Notes: generated by a model from the sequence alone, not told the origin. A stretch of 16,230 nt of DNA from an uncultured bacterium (GCA_949288625.1 CASEKZ010000007.1:1-16230), one strand, 5' to 3'. Shown: positions 1-8,940, numbered from the stretch's first letter. Numbers and translations are program-made.

Positions 1-2209
1 GATTTAATATACCAACGTTTTTAAGTTCAGTTAGATTATATAAAATTTTATTTATTGGAATTAATAATAACAAAGTCACCATAATTGCAACCATTCCAGA
101 TATAATACCTATTATTAAAGTTTCCGCATTAAACACGCGTGTTATGTCTTTTTTTCTTGCTCCTAAACTTCTTAATATTCCTATTTCTTTTGTTCTTTCA
201 AGAACTGATATATAAGTTATTATACCAATCATTATGGATGAAACAACAAGAGAAATTGAAGAAAACGCCACTAAAACAATGGTTATTCCATCCATTATAC
301 CACTTGATAAATCACTTATTTGTTTTGCATAATCAGAGTATATTATCTTATCTTCCTCATCTTTTTTATCATTATATTCATCTAAATAACTTATAATTTC
401 ATCTTTACTTTCAAAATTACTTGGATAAAGGTTAATTGAAGATGGAATGCTATTTGCACCAAGCATCGTAAGTGCTTGTTCTTTAGTTATACCAGCTTTT
501 TCGAAACTTATCCCACCCATAAATACTATGCCCGAAGAGTTAGTTTGAGCTTGAACTACGCTACTTTCTTTATTTTCACTTACTATTTTATTTATTAACT
601 CGTTTGAATAACCTATTTTTGATACCAACGAAGACCCCAATGATTCTGATAATACATCCATAATAGATGCTAAAGCATTATCTTTTTTTCCTCTTACAAT
701 ACCTGTTATTTTTAGCGTAAAAGAACCATCATCATACATTTTTTTACTAGCTTCTTTTTTTATAAATAAATCATTATTTATCTTTGTGTAATAATTATCA
801 TTATTAACGACTTTAAACTCTTTTCCAATTATCTCATTAAAATCTATTTTCTCTTTTTCAGAATCAATAAACAAAGCATCAAGAATACTCTTATCTATCC
901 TGTTTTTACTATCTACGATTAAAACAACATCATAAATATCACTAGGATAACTACCACTTAATAAATCATAATTATCCTTTAAATAAGAACGATTATTTAA
1001 ATTAGTAGGTAATTCAGTAAAATTCATACTACCAGAGCTTGTTGCTTGGTAATTTGTACCATCTGTTGTAATTAAATTAAAGTTAGTTGTTCTAATATAT
1101 GATATTGCACTAAGCATTTTACCATCCATGTTATTTAAATAATTAACGTAATCTTCGGTTATTTTATTTTGATGTACTTTGTTGTTATCATCGTTATTAT
1201 ACGTATACAAAACATCTTCTTTAGGATACGTGTTATTACCCGAAAAAGCGTTTTTATTATCCTTTAGTCCTTCTTCATCAAGCGTTGATACTACGCTTGG
1301 TACAACAATTGGAAAAGATGACATGGTGTTTTTTTCATACTCAGCAATTTGCCTATTAAATCCGTTTGAAATAGACAAAATAAGAGCTATACCAATTATT
1401 CCTATACTTGATGCAAAAGCAGTTAAAAAAGTTCTTCCCTTTTTAGTTTTTATGTTATTCAAACTCAAATTAATGGCTGCCTTAAAATTCATTTTAGTCT
1501 TTTTTATTTTAAACCTATCAGTTTTATCCTGGGTTATGTTAATGGGGTTATCATCACTTGTTATACATCCATCTTTTAACTCTATTACTCTACTAGCATA
1601 CCTTTTAGCTAACTCATCATTATGAGTTACCATTATAACTAATTTATCCTTCGAAATTTCTTTTATTAAATTCATTATTTTAACACTTGTTTTAGAGTCT
1701 AAGGCACCAGTAGGCTCATCCGCTAAAATAATTTCTGGATTGTTAACTAATGCTCTTGCAATTGCTACTCTTTGCATTTGTCCACCTGATAATTCGTTTG
1801 GTTTTTTATCAAAATGTTTTTCTAAACCAACCTTTTTAAGTGCATCCATAACCTTTCTTTTTTTATTCTTAGAATTACTTAAAGTAAGCGCTAATTCAAC
1901 GTTCTTATAAACTGATATATGGTTTATTAAATTATAATTTTGAAATATAAACCCAACACATGAATTACGATAATAATCCCAGTCATTATCCTTAAAATTC
2001 TTAGTAGACATCCCGTTTATTATTAAATCGCCAGTATCATATTTATCAAGCCCACCAATAACGTTTAAAAGCGTTGTTTTACCACTTCCAGATGGCCCTA
2101 AAATTGCAACAAACTCACTTTTTCTAAAACTTAAATTAACGTTATTTAAAGCAACTTGTGTTAAACTTTTAGTTTTGTAGGTTTTTTTAACGTTTTTAAT
2201 AATTAGCAT
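1..2209 (-). CDS. ABC transporter, fused ATP-binding and FtsX/MacB-type permease (C-terminus cut by window)
   Basis: The open frame runs from an ATG at 2209 to the window edge (736 codons) behind a strong AGGAGGGG site 9 nt upstream. Residues 1-225 form an ABC ATPase: Walker A GPSGSGKTT (about 38-46), Q-loop FIFQN (about 88-92), signature LSGGQMQR (about 140-147), Walker B ILADEPTGALD (161-171) and the switch histidine in VTHND. A first membrane helix follows at about 260-282, then an extracytoplasmic region of about 380 residues like the MacB periplasmic core. The FtsX-type helices come last, with the typical EIGILRSLGA segment between them. This fused form acts as a homodimer at the membrane. 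Relatives export peptides or act on the envelope in antimicrobial-peptide resistance or stress sensing, but the substrate here cannot be told. The last permease helix lies outside the window. The gene diverges from the CmpB-like gene, with 134 bp between the two starts. Confidence 0.93.
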   Translation of the reverse strand, partial: MLIIKNVKKTYKTKSLTQVALNNVNLSFRKSEFVAILGPSGSGKTTLLNVIGGLDKYDTGDLIINGMSTKNFKDNDWDYYRNSCVGFIFQNYNLINHISVYKNVELALTLSNSKNKKRKVMDALKKVGLEKHFDKKPNELSGGQMQRVAIARALVNNPEIILADEPTGALDSKTSVKIMNLIKEISKDKLVIMVTHNDELAKRYASRVIELKDGCITSDDNPINITQDKTDRFKIKKTKMNFKAAINLSLNNIKTKKGRTFLTAFASSIGIIGIALILSISNGFNRQIAEYEKNTMSSFPIVVPSVVSTLDEEGLKDNKNAFSGNNTYPKEDVLYTYNNDDNNKVHQNKITEDYVNYLNNMDGKMLSAISYIRTTNFNLITTDGTNYQATSSGSMNFTELPTNLNNRSYLKDNYDLLSGSYPSDIYDVVLIVDSKNRIDKSILDALFIDSEKEKIDFNEIIGKEFKVVNNDNYYTKINNDLFIKKEASKKMYDDGSFTLKITGIVRGKKDNALASIMDVLSESLGSSLVSKIGYSNELINKIVSENKESSVVQAQTNSSGIVFMGGISFEKAGITKEQALTMLGANSIPSSINLYPSNFESKDEIISYLDEYNDKKDEEDKIIYSDYAKQISDLSSGIMDGITIVLVAFSSISLVVSSIMIGIITYISVLERTKEIGILRSLGARKKDITRVFNAETLIIGIISGMVAIMVTLLLLIPINKILYNLTELKNVGILN

Positions 2210-2287
2210 AAATAAATTCCCCTCCTAGTTATATTTTACTACCAAACTTTTAAAAACCCTCAAAAAAATATTTTTGCTAAAATTATG

Positions 2288-2316
2288 TTTAAAATTATTT
2301 CATTAAATGATATAAT
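2288..2316 (+). promoter_or_regulatory. Promoter of the CmpB-like gene
   Basis: An extended -10, TGATATAAT (TATAAT at 2311-2316), lies 17 nt after a weak -35 (TTTAAA, 2288-2293). Transcription would begin near 2323, about 20 nt before the proposed start codon at 2344. Confidence 0.55.
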
Positions 2317-2343
2317 CATCTAAAGTAGTTAGGAAGTGATATT

Positions 2344-3006
2344 ATTAGTATTTACGTTTACTTTTTATTGTTTATAATATACTCATTTATCGGTTGGATA
2401 ATTGAGATTATAACCGAATACATACATCATAAAAGGTTTGTTAATCGTGGCTTTTTAATAGGTCCTTATTGTCCTATTTATGGTGTTGCTGCCGTTTTAA
2501 TGATTTTATTATTAAATAAGTATTTAGATGACCCAATCGTTTTGTTTGTAATGGCAATTATAATTTCCTCAGTTATAGAGTATTTTGCTAGCTACATAAT
2601 GGAAAAATTATTTAATGCTAGATGGTGGGATTATAGCAATAATAAATTTAATATAAACGGAAGAATATGCTTAGAGACAATGATTCCTTTTGGCTTTGCA
2701 GGAATTATTCTTATGTATTTTATTAACCCTGTAATCATTAAAATATTATTACTTATACCAACTACGTTATTAAACATAATTTCAGTTATTATTTTTATAC
2801 TATTGTTACTAGACATGATAATTTCACTTAAAATAATACTAAGGTTTAAAAATACTACCTTTACCGAAGAAAAAGACAACACCGCGGAAATAACAAAAAA
2901 AGTCAAAGAAACACTTATGAAAAAATCAAAATTTAGCAGACGATTAATAAAATCATTTCCAAATTTAAAGGTTATTAAAAAAATTAAAAATAATAGAAAA
3001 AAATAA
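2344..3006 (+). CDS. CmpB-family (putative ABC transporter permease type) membrane protein, probable ATT start
   Basis: The product is a polytopic membrane protein of about 220 residues. It carries the hallmarks of the family annotated as putative ABC transporter permease CmpB (PF06541): an N-terminal helix ending FIIYSFIGWIIE, the GFLIGPYCPIYG loop, and RWWDYSNNKFNINGRICLE at about 93-111. Further hydrophobic helices and a Lys/Arg-rich tail of about 50 residues follow. The biochemical role of the family is unknown. The first bacterial-type start in frame is TTG at 2368, which has no ribosome site and would cut the first helix. The near-consensus site AGGAAGTGAT at 2331-2340 is 7 nt from an in-frame ATT at 2344, so I place the start there. 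There is no ATPase partner next to it in operon arrangement; the divergent ABC gene already has its own permease. Confidence 0.85.
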   Translation: MSIYVYFLLFIIYSFIGWIIEIITEYIHHKRFVNRGFLIGPYCPIYGVAAVLMILLLNKYLDDPIVLFVMAIIISSVIEYFASYIMEKLFNARWWDYSNNKFNINGRICLETMIPFGFAGIILMYFINPVIIKILLLIPTTLLNIISVIIFILLLLDMIISLKIILRFKNTTFTEEKDNTAEITKKVKETLMKKSKFSRRLIKSFPNLKVIKKIKNNRKK

Positions 3007-3020
3007 AAATAACAAAATTA

Positions 3021-3053
3021 AAACTGACTAAAATTACCTTCTTTAGTCAGTTT
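3021..3053. terminator. Bidirectional rho-independent terminator
   Basis: A perfect 12-bp stem (AAACTGACTAAA paired with TTTAGTCAGTTT) has a 9-nt loop. A run of six T on the plus strand overlaps the stem end, and on the minus strand the stem is followed by T-rich sequence. It lies between convergent genes ending at 3006 (plus) and 3083 (minus), so it can stop both. Confidence 0.88.
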
Positions 3054-3082
3054 TTTATATTACTAAGTATGTATAAAGAATC

Positions 3083-3526
3083 TTAATACCCCATGGCCTT
3101 AATAACTTTATTCAAATCTTTTTTATACTCAATGTTTACTGAAGAATATAAAAGTGTGTTTCCAACTCTAGTTAATACGTTATAAGTATCACTTAATTCT
3201 TGAGTATACTTTTGGTAGGTCTCGTCTTTTTTTTCCTTTCCTTTGGTTTTGTTATTTTCGAAGCTTTCTTTATTACTTTCATATGCCTTTTTCGCATCAG
3301 CTTCTTGTGAAAATATATAATACTCTATTTGAAACTTACCATTATTAGCAGAACCAACGTAATTTATTCGATCATCTTCCATTTGGTTAGTAACATCAGT
3401 TACGATAAATCCGTTACTAGATAATATAGAAATAGCCTCTTCTGATTTTAATGGTTCTTTTTTAGAACAAGCAGTAAGTATAATAGCCGCAAGTAGCAAA
3501 ATAAATATCTTCTTAAAAGTTTTCAT
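3083..3526 (-). CDS. Small lipoprotein, last gene of the phosphorelay operon
   Basis: The product has 147 residues and a typical lipoprotein signal: positive start MKTFKK, a hydrophobic stretch, then the lipobox LTAC with the lipidated cysteine at residue 20. The rest is a charged soluble domain of about 125 residues, rich in Lys, Glu and Asn, and would sit on the outer face of the membrane. I recognise no family. The fold may be a single alpha/beta domain, as suggested by the SEEAISILSSNGF opening (a helix that often begins small repeat domains). The start has AAGGAG 8 nt upstream. It follows the second hybrid kinase by 15 bp on the same strand, so it is probably co-transcribed. A surface lipoprotein beside two multi-helix membrane kinases may be a sensing partner or a target; this is inference only. 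Confidence 0.9.
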   Translation of the reverse strand: MKTFKKIFILLLAAIILTACSKKEPLKSEEAISILSSNGFIVTDVTNQMEDDRINYVGSANNGKFQIEYYIFSQEADAKKAYESNKESFENNKTKGKEKKDETYQKYTQELSDTYNVLTRVGNTLLYSSVNIEYKKDLNKVIKAMGY

Positions 3527-3541
3527 AACATCAACTCCTTT

Positions 3542-5392
3542 TTAATTTCCAAAATATTTTTCAATTATTTTATTAAGTTCTGGTACGTTTATTGGCTTTG
3601 ATAAATATTCATCAAAACCCTCCTTCAAATACATTTCCTTCATACCGGTAATAGCATTTGCGGTTAAAGCTACGATTGGAGGTATTTTGTAACCATCAAG
3701 CTTTTTTAACACGTGTAAAACTTCTATACCATCCATCTCTGGCATCATGTGATCCAAGAATATTATATCATAGTTTGTTCCTTCTTTTACCTTATATATA
3801 CAATTCTTACCAGAAGATGAAGTATCAATATCAAATTTATATGACTCTAAAAGCCTCTTTGCAACCTTTATGTTAAGTTTGTTATCATCAACTATTAGTG
3901 CCCTTTTACCAGTACAATCAAGATAATCTAGCTCTTTATCATTTTTTTGAGGTTCAGTTATTACTCCTAGCTTTTCCATGCTAACTATTTTTTGAGTTAC
4001 GTCAACAAAAAACGTCGTACCGACCTCCCACTCACTTTCAAACCATATTTTCCCGCCCATCAAATCAACGTATTTCTTTGTTATTACGAGTCCTAATCCA
4101 GTTCCTTCAATCTCGTTTTTCGTTGCGGTATCAAGCCTTGAAAACTTCTCAAACAATTTGTCGTAATCTTCTTTTTTTATACCATATCCAGTATCCGCAA
4201 CTTTAAAATGAAGGTTTACTTTATCACCTAAAACATCACCTGTTATGGTAAGTTTTATTTTACCAACTTCGGTATACTTAACAGAATTAGTTAATATGTT
4301 TAAAAGAATTTGAAATAATTTTGTTGAATCACCATATAATTTTGATGGAATGTTAGTGTCAACGTCCATTATTAATTTAATTGGACGATCACCAATTCTA
4401 GCTTCAATTATACTAGCAAGTTCCATGGCAATATTACCAATGGAATATTCTTTTAAGTCAAGTGTTTCCTTACCAGACTCTATTTTTGAAATATCTAAGA
4501 TATTGTTTATTATATCTAACAAACTATTTCCAGCAGAAGAAATATGTTTGATATCGGTTCTTGCACTTTCCTCATCAAAATTTGGATCGTTAAGAAGGCT
4601 TTCACTTAGTCCAACTATTGCATTCATAGGAGATCTAATCTCATGTGACATGTTTGATAAAAAGTCGGATTTGGCTTTGTTTGACCTTTCGGTCTGCTCT
4701 TTTACCATTTCTAATTCGCTAATTATTTTTAAATCCGGATTTTCAATGTTAAAATACAAGAAAAACATTTGAACCGCCGCACCAATTGCAGAAAAAGCAA
4801 CGTAAGGAAACGTAAGTTGTAACCCCAAAATTATCGCAAGTTCAACAATCATTAACCAAATCGAAACTTTCTTTCTTAGTGGTGCGTCCTTTGCGTTTCT
4901 TAAAGTGTATGTTGCAATCATAAAAACAACAAACGCACAAAAAGACAAAACAAAGTATGAAGCAGCACCAGGAATATACGAAATATTTAAGCCATCAAGC
5001 CTTTCAAAAGGAACAAAGAAGTATAAAATAAAGCACGCTATAAAAATTATGGTCATGACTTTGGTTCTTTTGTTTTTAACTACTATTTCCATTAAATTAT
5101 TAGCTTTTAAATTATCTAAAAATACGAGACTATAATAATATAATAAGGAAAACCATATAATTCCAGTTGACCAGTGCAGACGATATACAATTAGATTTAT
5201 AATGTCATTAAAACCAAAATAAACCACGAAAGAAGCAATTATCTCACTTATTATAAGTACTATTTCAACAACTAACATGTAGCGGTATATCTTATTTCTT
5301 ATTGATAAAAATCTTTGCTTAGAAAAATATACTATAAACAATAATATTATAAATAGTAAACTACCAATGGTAAGCATCAATCCTGATAACAT
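3542..5392 (-). CDS. Hybrid sensor histidine kinase with 7TM-like sensor and receiver domain (intact kinase)
   Basis: 616 residues. Residues 1-215 hold six to seven hydrophobic helices and no large outside domain, like the 7TM histidine-kinase sensors. A short coiled coil leads to the HisKA domain with H-box FLSNMSHEIRSPMN (phosphorylatable His250). The HATPase domain is complete: N-box NILTNSVKYT (Asn369), G1 box DTGYG (from Asp400), F-box FEKFSRL and G2 box GTGLGL (430-435). A C-terminal receiver follows (about 496-616) with acidic pair Asp502/Asp503, phosphoacceptor Asp547 in FLDHMMPEMDG, Thr577-type switch in ALTAN and Lys599 in LSKP. The chain should autophosphorylate and pass the phosphoryl group to its own receiver and on to an Hpt. 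The GGGAG site sits 7-8 nt before ATG and overlaps the stop region of the paralogous upstream kinase (14-bp gap), pointing to coupled translation. The stimulus is unknown. Confidence 0.95.
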   Translation of the reverse strand: MLSGLMLTIGSLLFIILLFIVYFSKQRFLSIRNKIYRYMLVVEIVLIISEIIASFVVYFGFNDIINLIVYRLHWSTGIIWFSLLYYYSLVFLDNLKANNLMEIVVKNKRTKVMTIIFIACFILYFFVPFERLDGLNISYIPGAASYFVLSFCAFVVFMIATYTLRNAKDAPLRKKVSIWLMIVELAIILGLQLTFPYVAFSAIGAAVQMFFLYFNIENPDLKIISELEMVKEQTERSNKAKSDFLSNMSHEIRSPMNAIVGLSESLLNDPNFDEESARTDIKHISSAGNSLLDIINNILDISKIESGKETLDLKEYSIGNIAMELASIIEARIGDRPIKLIMDVDTNIPSKLYGDSTKLFQILLNILTNSVKYTEVGKIKLTITGDVLGDKVNLHFKVADTGYGIKKEDYDKLFEKFSRLDTATKNEIEGTGLGLVITKKYVDLMGGKIWFESEWEVGTTFFVDVTQKIVSMEKLGVITEPQKNDKELDYLDCTGKRALIVDDNKLNIKVAKRLLESYKFDIDTSSSGKNCIYKVKEGTNYDIIFLDHMMPEMDGIEVLHVLKKLDGYKIPPIVALTANAITGMKEMYLKEGFDEYLSKPINVPELNKIIEKYFGN

Positions 5393-5406
5393 ACAACTAC
5401 TCCCTT

Positions 5407-7281
5407 CTATTCTTCTTTTCCAAAGTACTTATTAATTAATTTACTAAGTTCCTTATAATTAATTGGTTTAGAAAGATAATCACTAAATCCATCTTTTATG
5501 TATTTTTCCTTTATTCCATCATATGAGTTAGCCGTTAACACAACAACAGGAGGAATACTATAACCAGAACTAATCAACAATTTCATAGTTGTTATACCAT
5601 CCATCTCTGGCATCATATGATCAAGAAAAATTAAATCATACTTATTTTTCTTAACCATTTCTAAGCACTCTGCCCCACTATTTGCGGAAGAAATATTAAA
5701 ATTATACTGACTAAGCATTCTACTTGCTAACTTAATGTTAACGTTATTATCATCTACAATTAAAACGTTCTTATCATGTAAATCTAGCATCTTAACGCTA
5801 GACGAATCGTTTTTATCTGCACCATCAAAGATATTTCCAACCTTATCAAAAGATAATACTTTTTGATTTATCCTAATAAAATACTTAGTGCCTTTTCCCG
5901 TTTCGTTCTTAAACTCCATGTCTCCACCAATCATAAGTACCAGCCTTTTAGCAATGATTAACCCCAACATGGTACTATCAATGTTATTTTGAGTACTATT
6001 GCCCAATTTAACGAAGTCATTAAAATCCTTCTCGAAATCCTCTGTTTTCATCGCATGACCTGTGTTTGAAACAACAAACTCAAAAAGGCAATTATCGCCA
6101 TCTAAAGTACCATTAATGTCCAAAGTTATCTTCCCATAATTAGTGTATTTAATCGCATTTAATATCGTACATGTAATAATTTTGTAAATTTTTACCTGGT
6201 CTCCATAAAACATAGATGGTAAATCTTGATTAACGTTTATTTTAAACTCTATTGCATCTTTGTTTATCTTTGATGCAATAATACTGTTAATCTCAAAAAC
6301 AAGTGATTGCAACGAGTACTCTTTTTCATCTAGTTTTTCTTTTCCCGACTCAATTCTTGATATATCAAGAATGTTATTTATTAAATCAAGTAAAGTAACA
6401 CTCGCATCATGAATACTTTGAGTATCTCTTTTTACAACCTCTTTAGTAAGTGTTTTCTCACTTAATAAAGATTCACTAAAACCTAATATAGTGTTAAGCG
6501 GTGTTCTTATTTCATGAGACATGTTTGACAAGAATTCGGTTTTCGCATTATCAGCTAAAACAGCCTCATCCTTAGCCTTTTCAAGCTCATTTAAAAGTTT
6601 ATTATCTTGGCTTTCAATGGTAAAATACATTGCCACTACCGCAACGGTAAATATGTACGTTAAATCATTAAAATCATAATCTATGATCCATTGTATAGCG
6701 GTCGTGCTAACAAAAAGTATAAAAGCAAAATAAAGTGGTAACTTTTGTTTTAGCTCAACACCCGCTTTGTTATTTAAAAGAGCAAATAACAAAATTATAA
6801 TTATAACAAAACCAATTAGATATAAAACGTAAACAGCCTCTCCACCAATTACGTATAAATCATCGTTTCCACCAACATAACTAACTGGTAATAAACAAGA
6901 AATAATAAATAAAAAGAAATCAACTAGCAGCCAAATTATCGATATGTTTCGTTTGTATTTTCTAACTTTATCTTTTGATATTCCCTTCTTACCAAGACTC
7001 CATATATAAACGATTAAACAAGTAAACCATATGATACATCCTAAAATATAAGACCTTGCTAATACTTCGTTAATTATTCCAGGAGAACTTACCTTTCCCA
7101 TTGAAATAACAAAGAAAAGTTCTATAAACAAAAGGATCATGGTTAAAATAAGTAAAAAACGATAAATAGTATTTTCTAAACTATCATATTTTTTCTTTGA
7201 TACATACATTAACGTAATAAGAAATAAAAACACTAATCCACATATCGTCAAACCAATGCTAGGAAACAAATCCATTTGCAA
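5407..7281 (-). CDS. Hybrid sensor histidine kinase paralogue with degenerate ATP-binding motifs
   Basis: About 624 residues when started at TTG 7281; the frame stays open to a GTG at 7290. That GTG lies inside the ribosome site AAGGAGTGAT, while TTG 7281 is 8 nt downstream of AAGGAG and ATG 7275 is 14 nt. The layout matches the next gene: about seven helices in residues 1-220, HisKA with SNMSHEIRTPLN (His256), HATPase, then a receiver with Asp510/Asp511, Asp554 in FLDHMMPEMDG and Lys605. Both proteins share a similar first loop (IYRFLL here, IYRYML there), so they are tandem duplicates. The ATP-binding site is eroded: Asn375 is kept, but the G1 box DxGxG reads NTGHA (Asn406, Ala410) and the G2 box GTGLG reads STMLG. 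The receiver and the phospho-His are intact. It may act as a heterodimer partner, phosphatase or phosphoacceptor; loss of activity is inferred and untested. Confidence 0.94.
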   Translation of the reverse strand: MQMDLFPSIGLTICGLVFLFLITLMYVSKKKYDSLENTIYRFLLILTMILLFIELFFVISMGKVSSPGIINEVLARSYILGCIIWFTCLIVYIWSLGKKGISKDKVRKYKRNISIIWLLVDFFLFIISCLLPVSYVGGNDDLYVIGGEAVYVLYLIGFVIIIILLFALLNNKAGVELKQKLPLYFAFILFVSTTAIQWIIDYDFNDLTYIFTVAVVAMYFTIESQDNKLLNELEKAKDEAVLADNAKTEFLSNMSHEIRTPLNTILGFSESLLSEKTLTKEVVKRDTQSIHDASVTLLDLINNILDISRIESGKEKLDEKEYSLQSLVFEINSIIASKINKDAIEFKINVNQDLPSMFYGDQVKIYKIITCTILNAIKYTNYGKITLDINGTLDGDNCLFEFVVSNTGHAMKTEDFEKDFNDFVKLGNSTQNNIDSTMLGLIIAKRLVLMIGGDMEFKNETGKGTKYFIRINQKVLSFDKVGNIFDGADKNDSSSVKMLDLHDKNVLIVDDNNVNIKLASRMLSQYNFNISSANSGAECLEMVKKNKYDLIFLDHMMPEMDGITTMKLLISSGYSIPPVVVLTANSYDGIKEKYIKDGFSDYLSKPINYKELSKLINKYFGKEE

Positions 7282-7302
7282 CAAAATCACTCCTTATACT
7301 AT

Positions 7303-8919
7303 TTAAGATACTTTTTCAAACAAATCAGCGACCTTAACAAAACTCTTTATTATTTTAGGATTAAACATAACACCCGATTTATTAACAATAATATCTTTAA
7401 ATTGATCATTACCTTTTCTTTTTAAATTATTATACATGATGCATACTGATGCAATCTGTGATTCAAGTGGAATTTTATCTTGCGAAAGTGATTCTGGATA
7501 ACCACTACCATCATAGTTTTCATGATAATATTTAGCGATGTTAATGGCGTATTCTTTATACAACGCATCACTAGTAAGACTTAATAAATACTCAATCATT
7601 TTAGCACCAAATAATGGATATTTCTTTACTTTATCAACGTCATCTTTTTCAAATAATTTATCCTTTGCCAATATCTTCCTTGGAACAGAATAAAAACCAA
7701 CATCATAATAAATTGAAGCCAAAGACATCTTTTCTATCTTGTCATCAGTTAAGTTATATTCAGGATAATCCTCCATTACTTTACTAGCAAGTATTTTAAC
7801 ATACTCACTTACCCTTTCAATGTTATCCTTATAATCATAACGATAAGCTTCAACGAACGGATTTATTAAATCCTTTAACGTTTCATTTTGGTTACTTACT
7901 AAATTATTTATAGAATTACTTGACTTATAAAGATTAATAAAATTACTAATTCTATGTTTTACAACCTCAAAATCAAAAGGTTTTTCTAACATATCAGCTA
8001 TATTATAATTATAAACCCTTGACCTAGTTTCCTTTTCATAGTCACCAGAAATAATTATAACTGGTATCCTAGTCAAATAGTTTTTCTTACTTAGGTATTC
8101 TAAAACCGCAAAGCCATCTAAAACAGGCATTGTTAAATCAAGAAAAATTCCAATTACATGATCAGCTGACGAATTAACACCCTTATTTTCATTATCATTT
8201 AAATAATCCAGTGCCTCTTTACCATTACTTGCAGTAATTATTTTATAATCATCATCAAATATTTTTTTTATCATGCCCCTCATAACAGCATCATCATCAA
8301 CTATCAAAATTGCGTCTTCTTTCCTTGACGATACGTTTGCATAAGTCTTATTAAATGATGATTTAAGCTCGGGATAATTATTAATTAAACTTGAAAAAAC
8401 AGAATTTATGTATTCCTCAACGTTCTTTATGTTAGATAACTTTTTCTTATCCAAATCAAAAACGTTTTGAACTTTAATAATAGCATCTGATAAAGAATCA
8501 ACCAAACTATTAAACCTAATGTTGTTTTCAACGTTATCATCTTTAAATTCCTTTTCTTGCCTCTTAAGCAACAAAACCATTCCACCATTATCTGTTTCAA
8601 TAAGCTTAGATAAAATCATATAAGACTTATTATTGAACGTCTTATAACTAATTGAGACCTTGTCATTACCATTTTTTCTTTCTTCTTGTAGTTTTGGAAT
8701 TGAAATTATACTCATAATTTCTTTTACGTAATGTTCATCAACTTTTTGCCTAAATTCGTCTAAAAAAACGGATAACGATTTTTTTTCTTTTACCATAAAG
8801 TGACCATCAGAAATGGAAAAACTCGTAAATTGGTCATTAAAAATATCTAATAAATAAATTCCGTCTAAATCCTTAGAAACAAGATTTAAAACACTTTTTT
8901 CTAATGTTTCTTCCGTCAC
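7303..8919 (-). CDS. Response regulator: PAS-like N-terminal region, receiver, degenerate HD-GYP domain
   Basis: About 538 residues from GTG 8919. An ATG at 8928 also exists, but it abuts the ribosome site TAAGGGGATGAT with no spacer, whereas GTG is 8-9 nt away. Residues 1-125 look like a divergent PAS-type sensor (DGIYLLDIFNDQF). A receiver follows at about 200-330: acidic cluster Asp208-210, phosphoacceptor Asp261 in FLDLTMPVLDGF, Ser291 and Lys313 in EKPFD. The C-terminal 190 residues align with HD-GYP c-di-GMP phosphodiesterases and keep the DGSGYP loop (470-475). The metal site is largely gone: HD is Tyr405-Asp406, the IGK lysine is Phe409, other ligand histidines are Asn366, Tyr434 and Tyr465, and the late aspartate is Ile494; only Asp406 and His466 remain. 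It is therefore unlikely to cleave c-di-GMP. It has no DNA-binding domain. Its gene sits between the Hpt gene and the two kinases and is the likely end point of the relay. Confidence 0.92.
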   Translation of the reverse strand: MTEETLEKSVLNLVSKDLDGIYLLDIFNDQFTSFSISDGHFMVKEKKSLSVFLDEFRQKVDEHYVKEIMSIISIPKLQEERKNGNDKVSISYKTFNNKSYMILSKLIETDNGGMVLLLKRQEKEFKDDNVENNIRFNSLVDSLSDAIIKVQNVFDLDKKKLSNIKNVEEYINSVFSSLINNYPELKSSFNKTYANVSSRKEDAILIVDDDAVMRGMIKKIFDDDYKIITASNGKEALDYLNDNENKGVNSSADHVIGIFLDLTMPVLDGFAVLEYLSKKNYLTRIPVIIISGDYEKETRSRVYNYNIADMLEKPFDFEVVKHRISNFINLYKSSNSINNLVSNQNETLKDLINPFVEAYRYDYKDNIERVSEYVKILASKVMEDYPEYNLTDDKIEKMSLASIYYDVGFYSVPRKILAKDKLFEKDDVDKVKKYPLFGAKMIEYLLSLTSDALYKEYAINIAKYYHENYDGSGYPESLSQDKIPLESQIASVCIMYNNLKRKGNDQFKDIIVNKSGVMFNPKIIKSFVKVADLFEKVS

Positions 8920-8940
8920 AACAATCATCCCCTTATAAAA

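Noticed and set aside
1179..1625. Open frame on the plus strand
   Set aside because: It is antisense to the well-conserved ABC transporter frame, has no ribosome site and resembles no family.
2220..2280. Promoter for the ABC transporter gene on the minus strand
   Set aside because: Several weak TTGAGG-like and TAGTAA/TAAAAT-like hexamers occur, but none has both good match and good spacing, so I do not call one.
4350..4772. Open frame on the plus strand
   Set aside because: It is the complement of the HisKA/HATPase region of the hybrid kinase; a shadow of a conserved gene.
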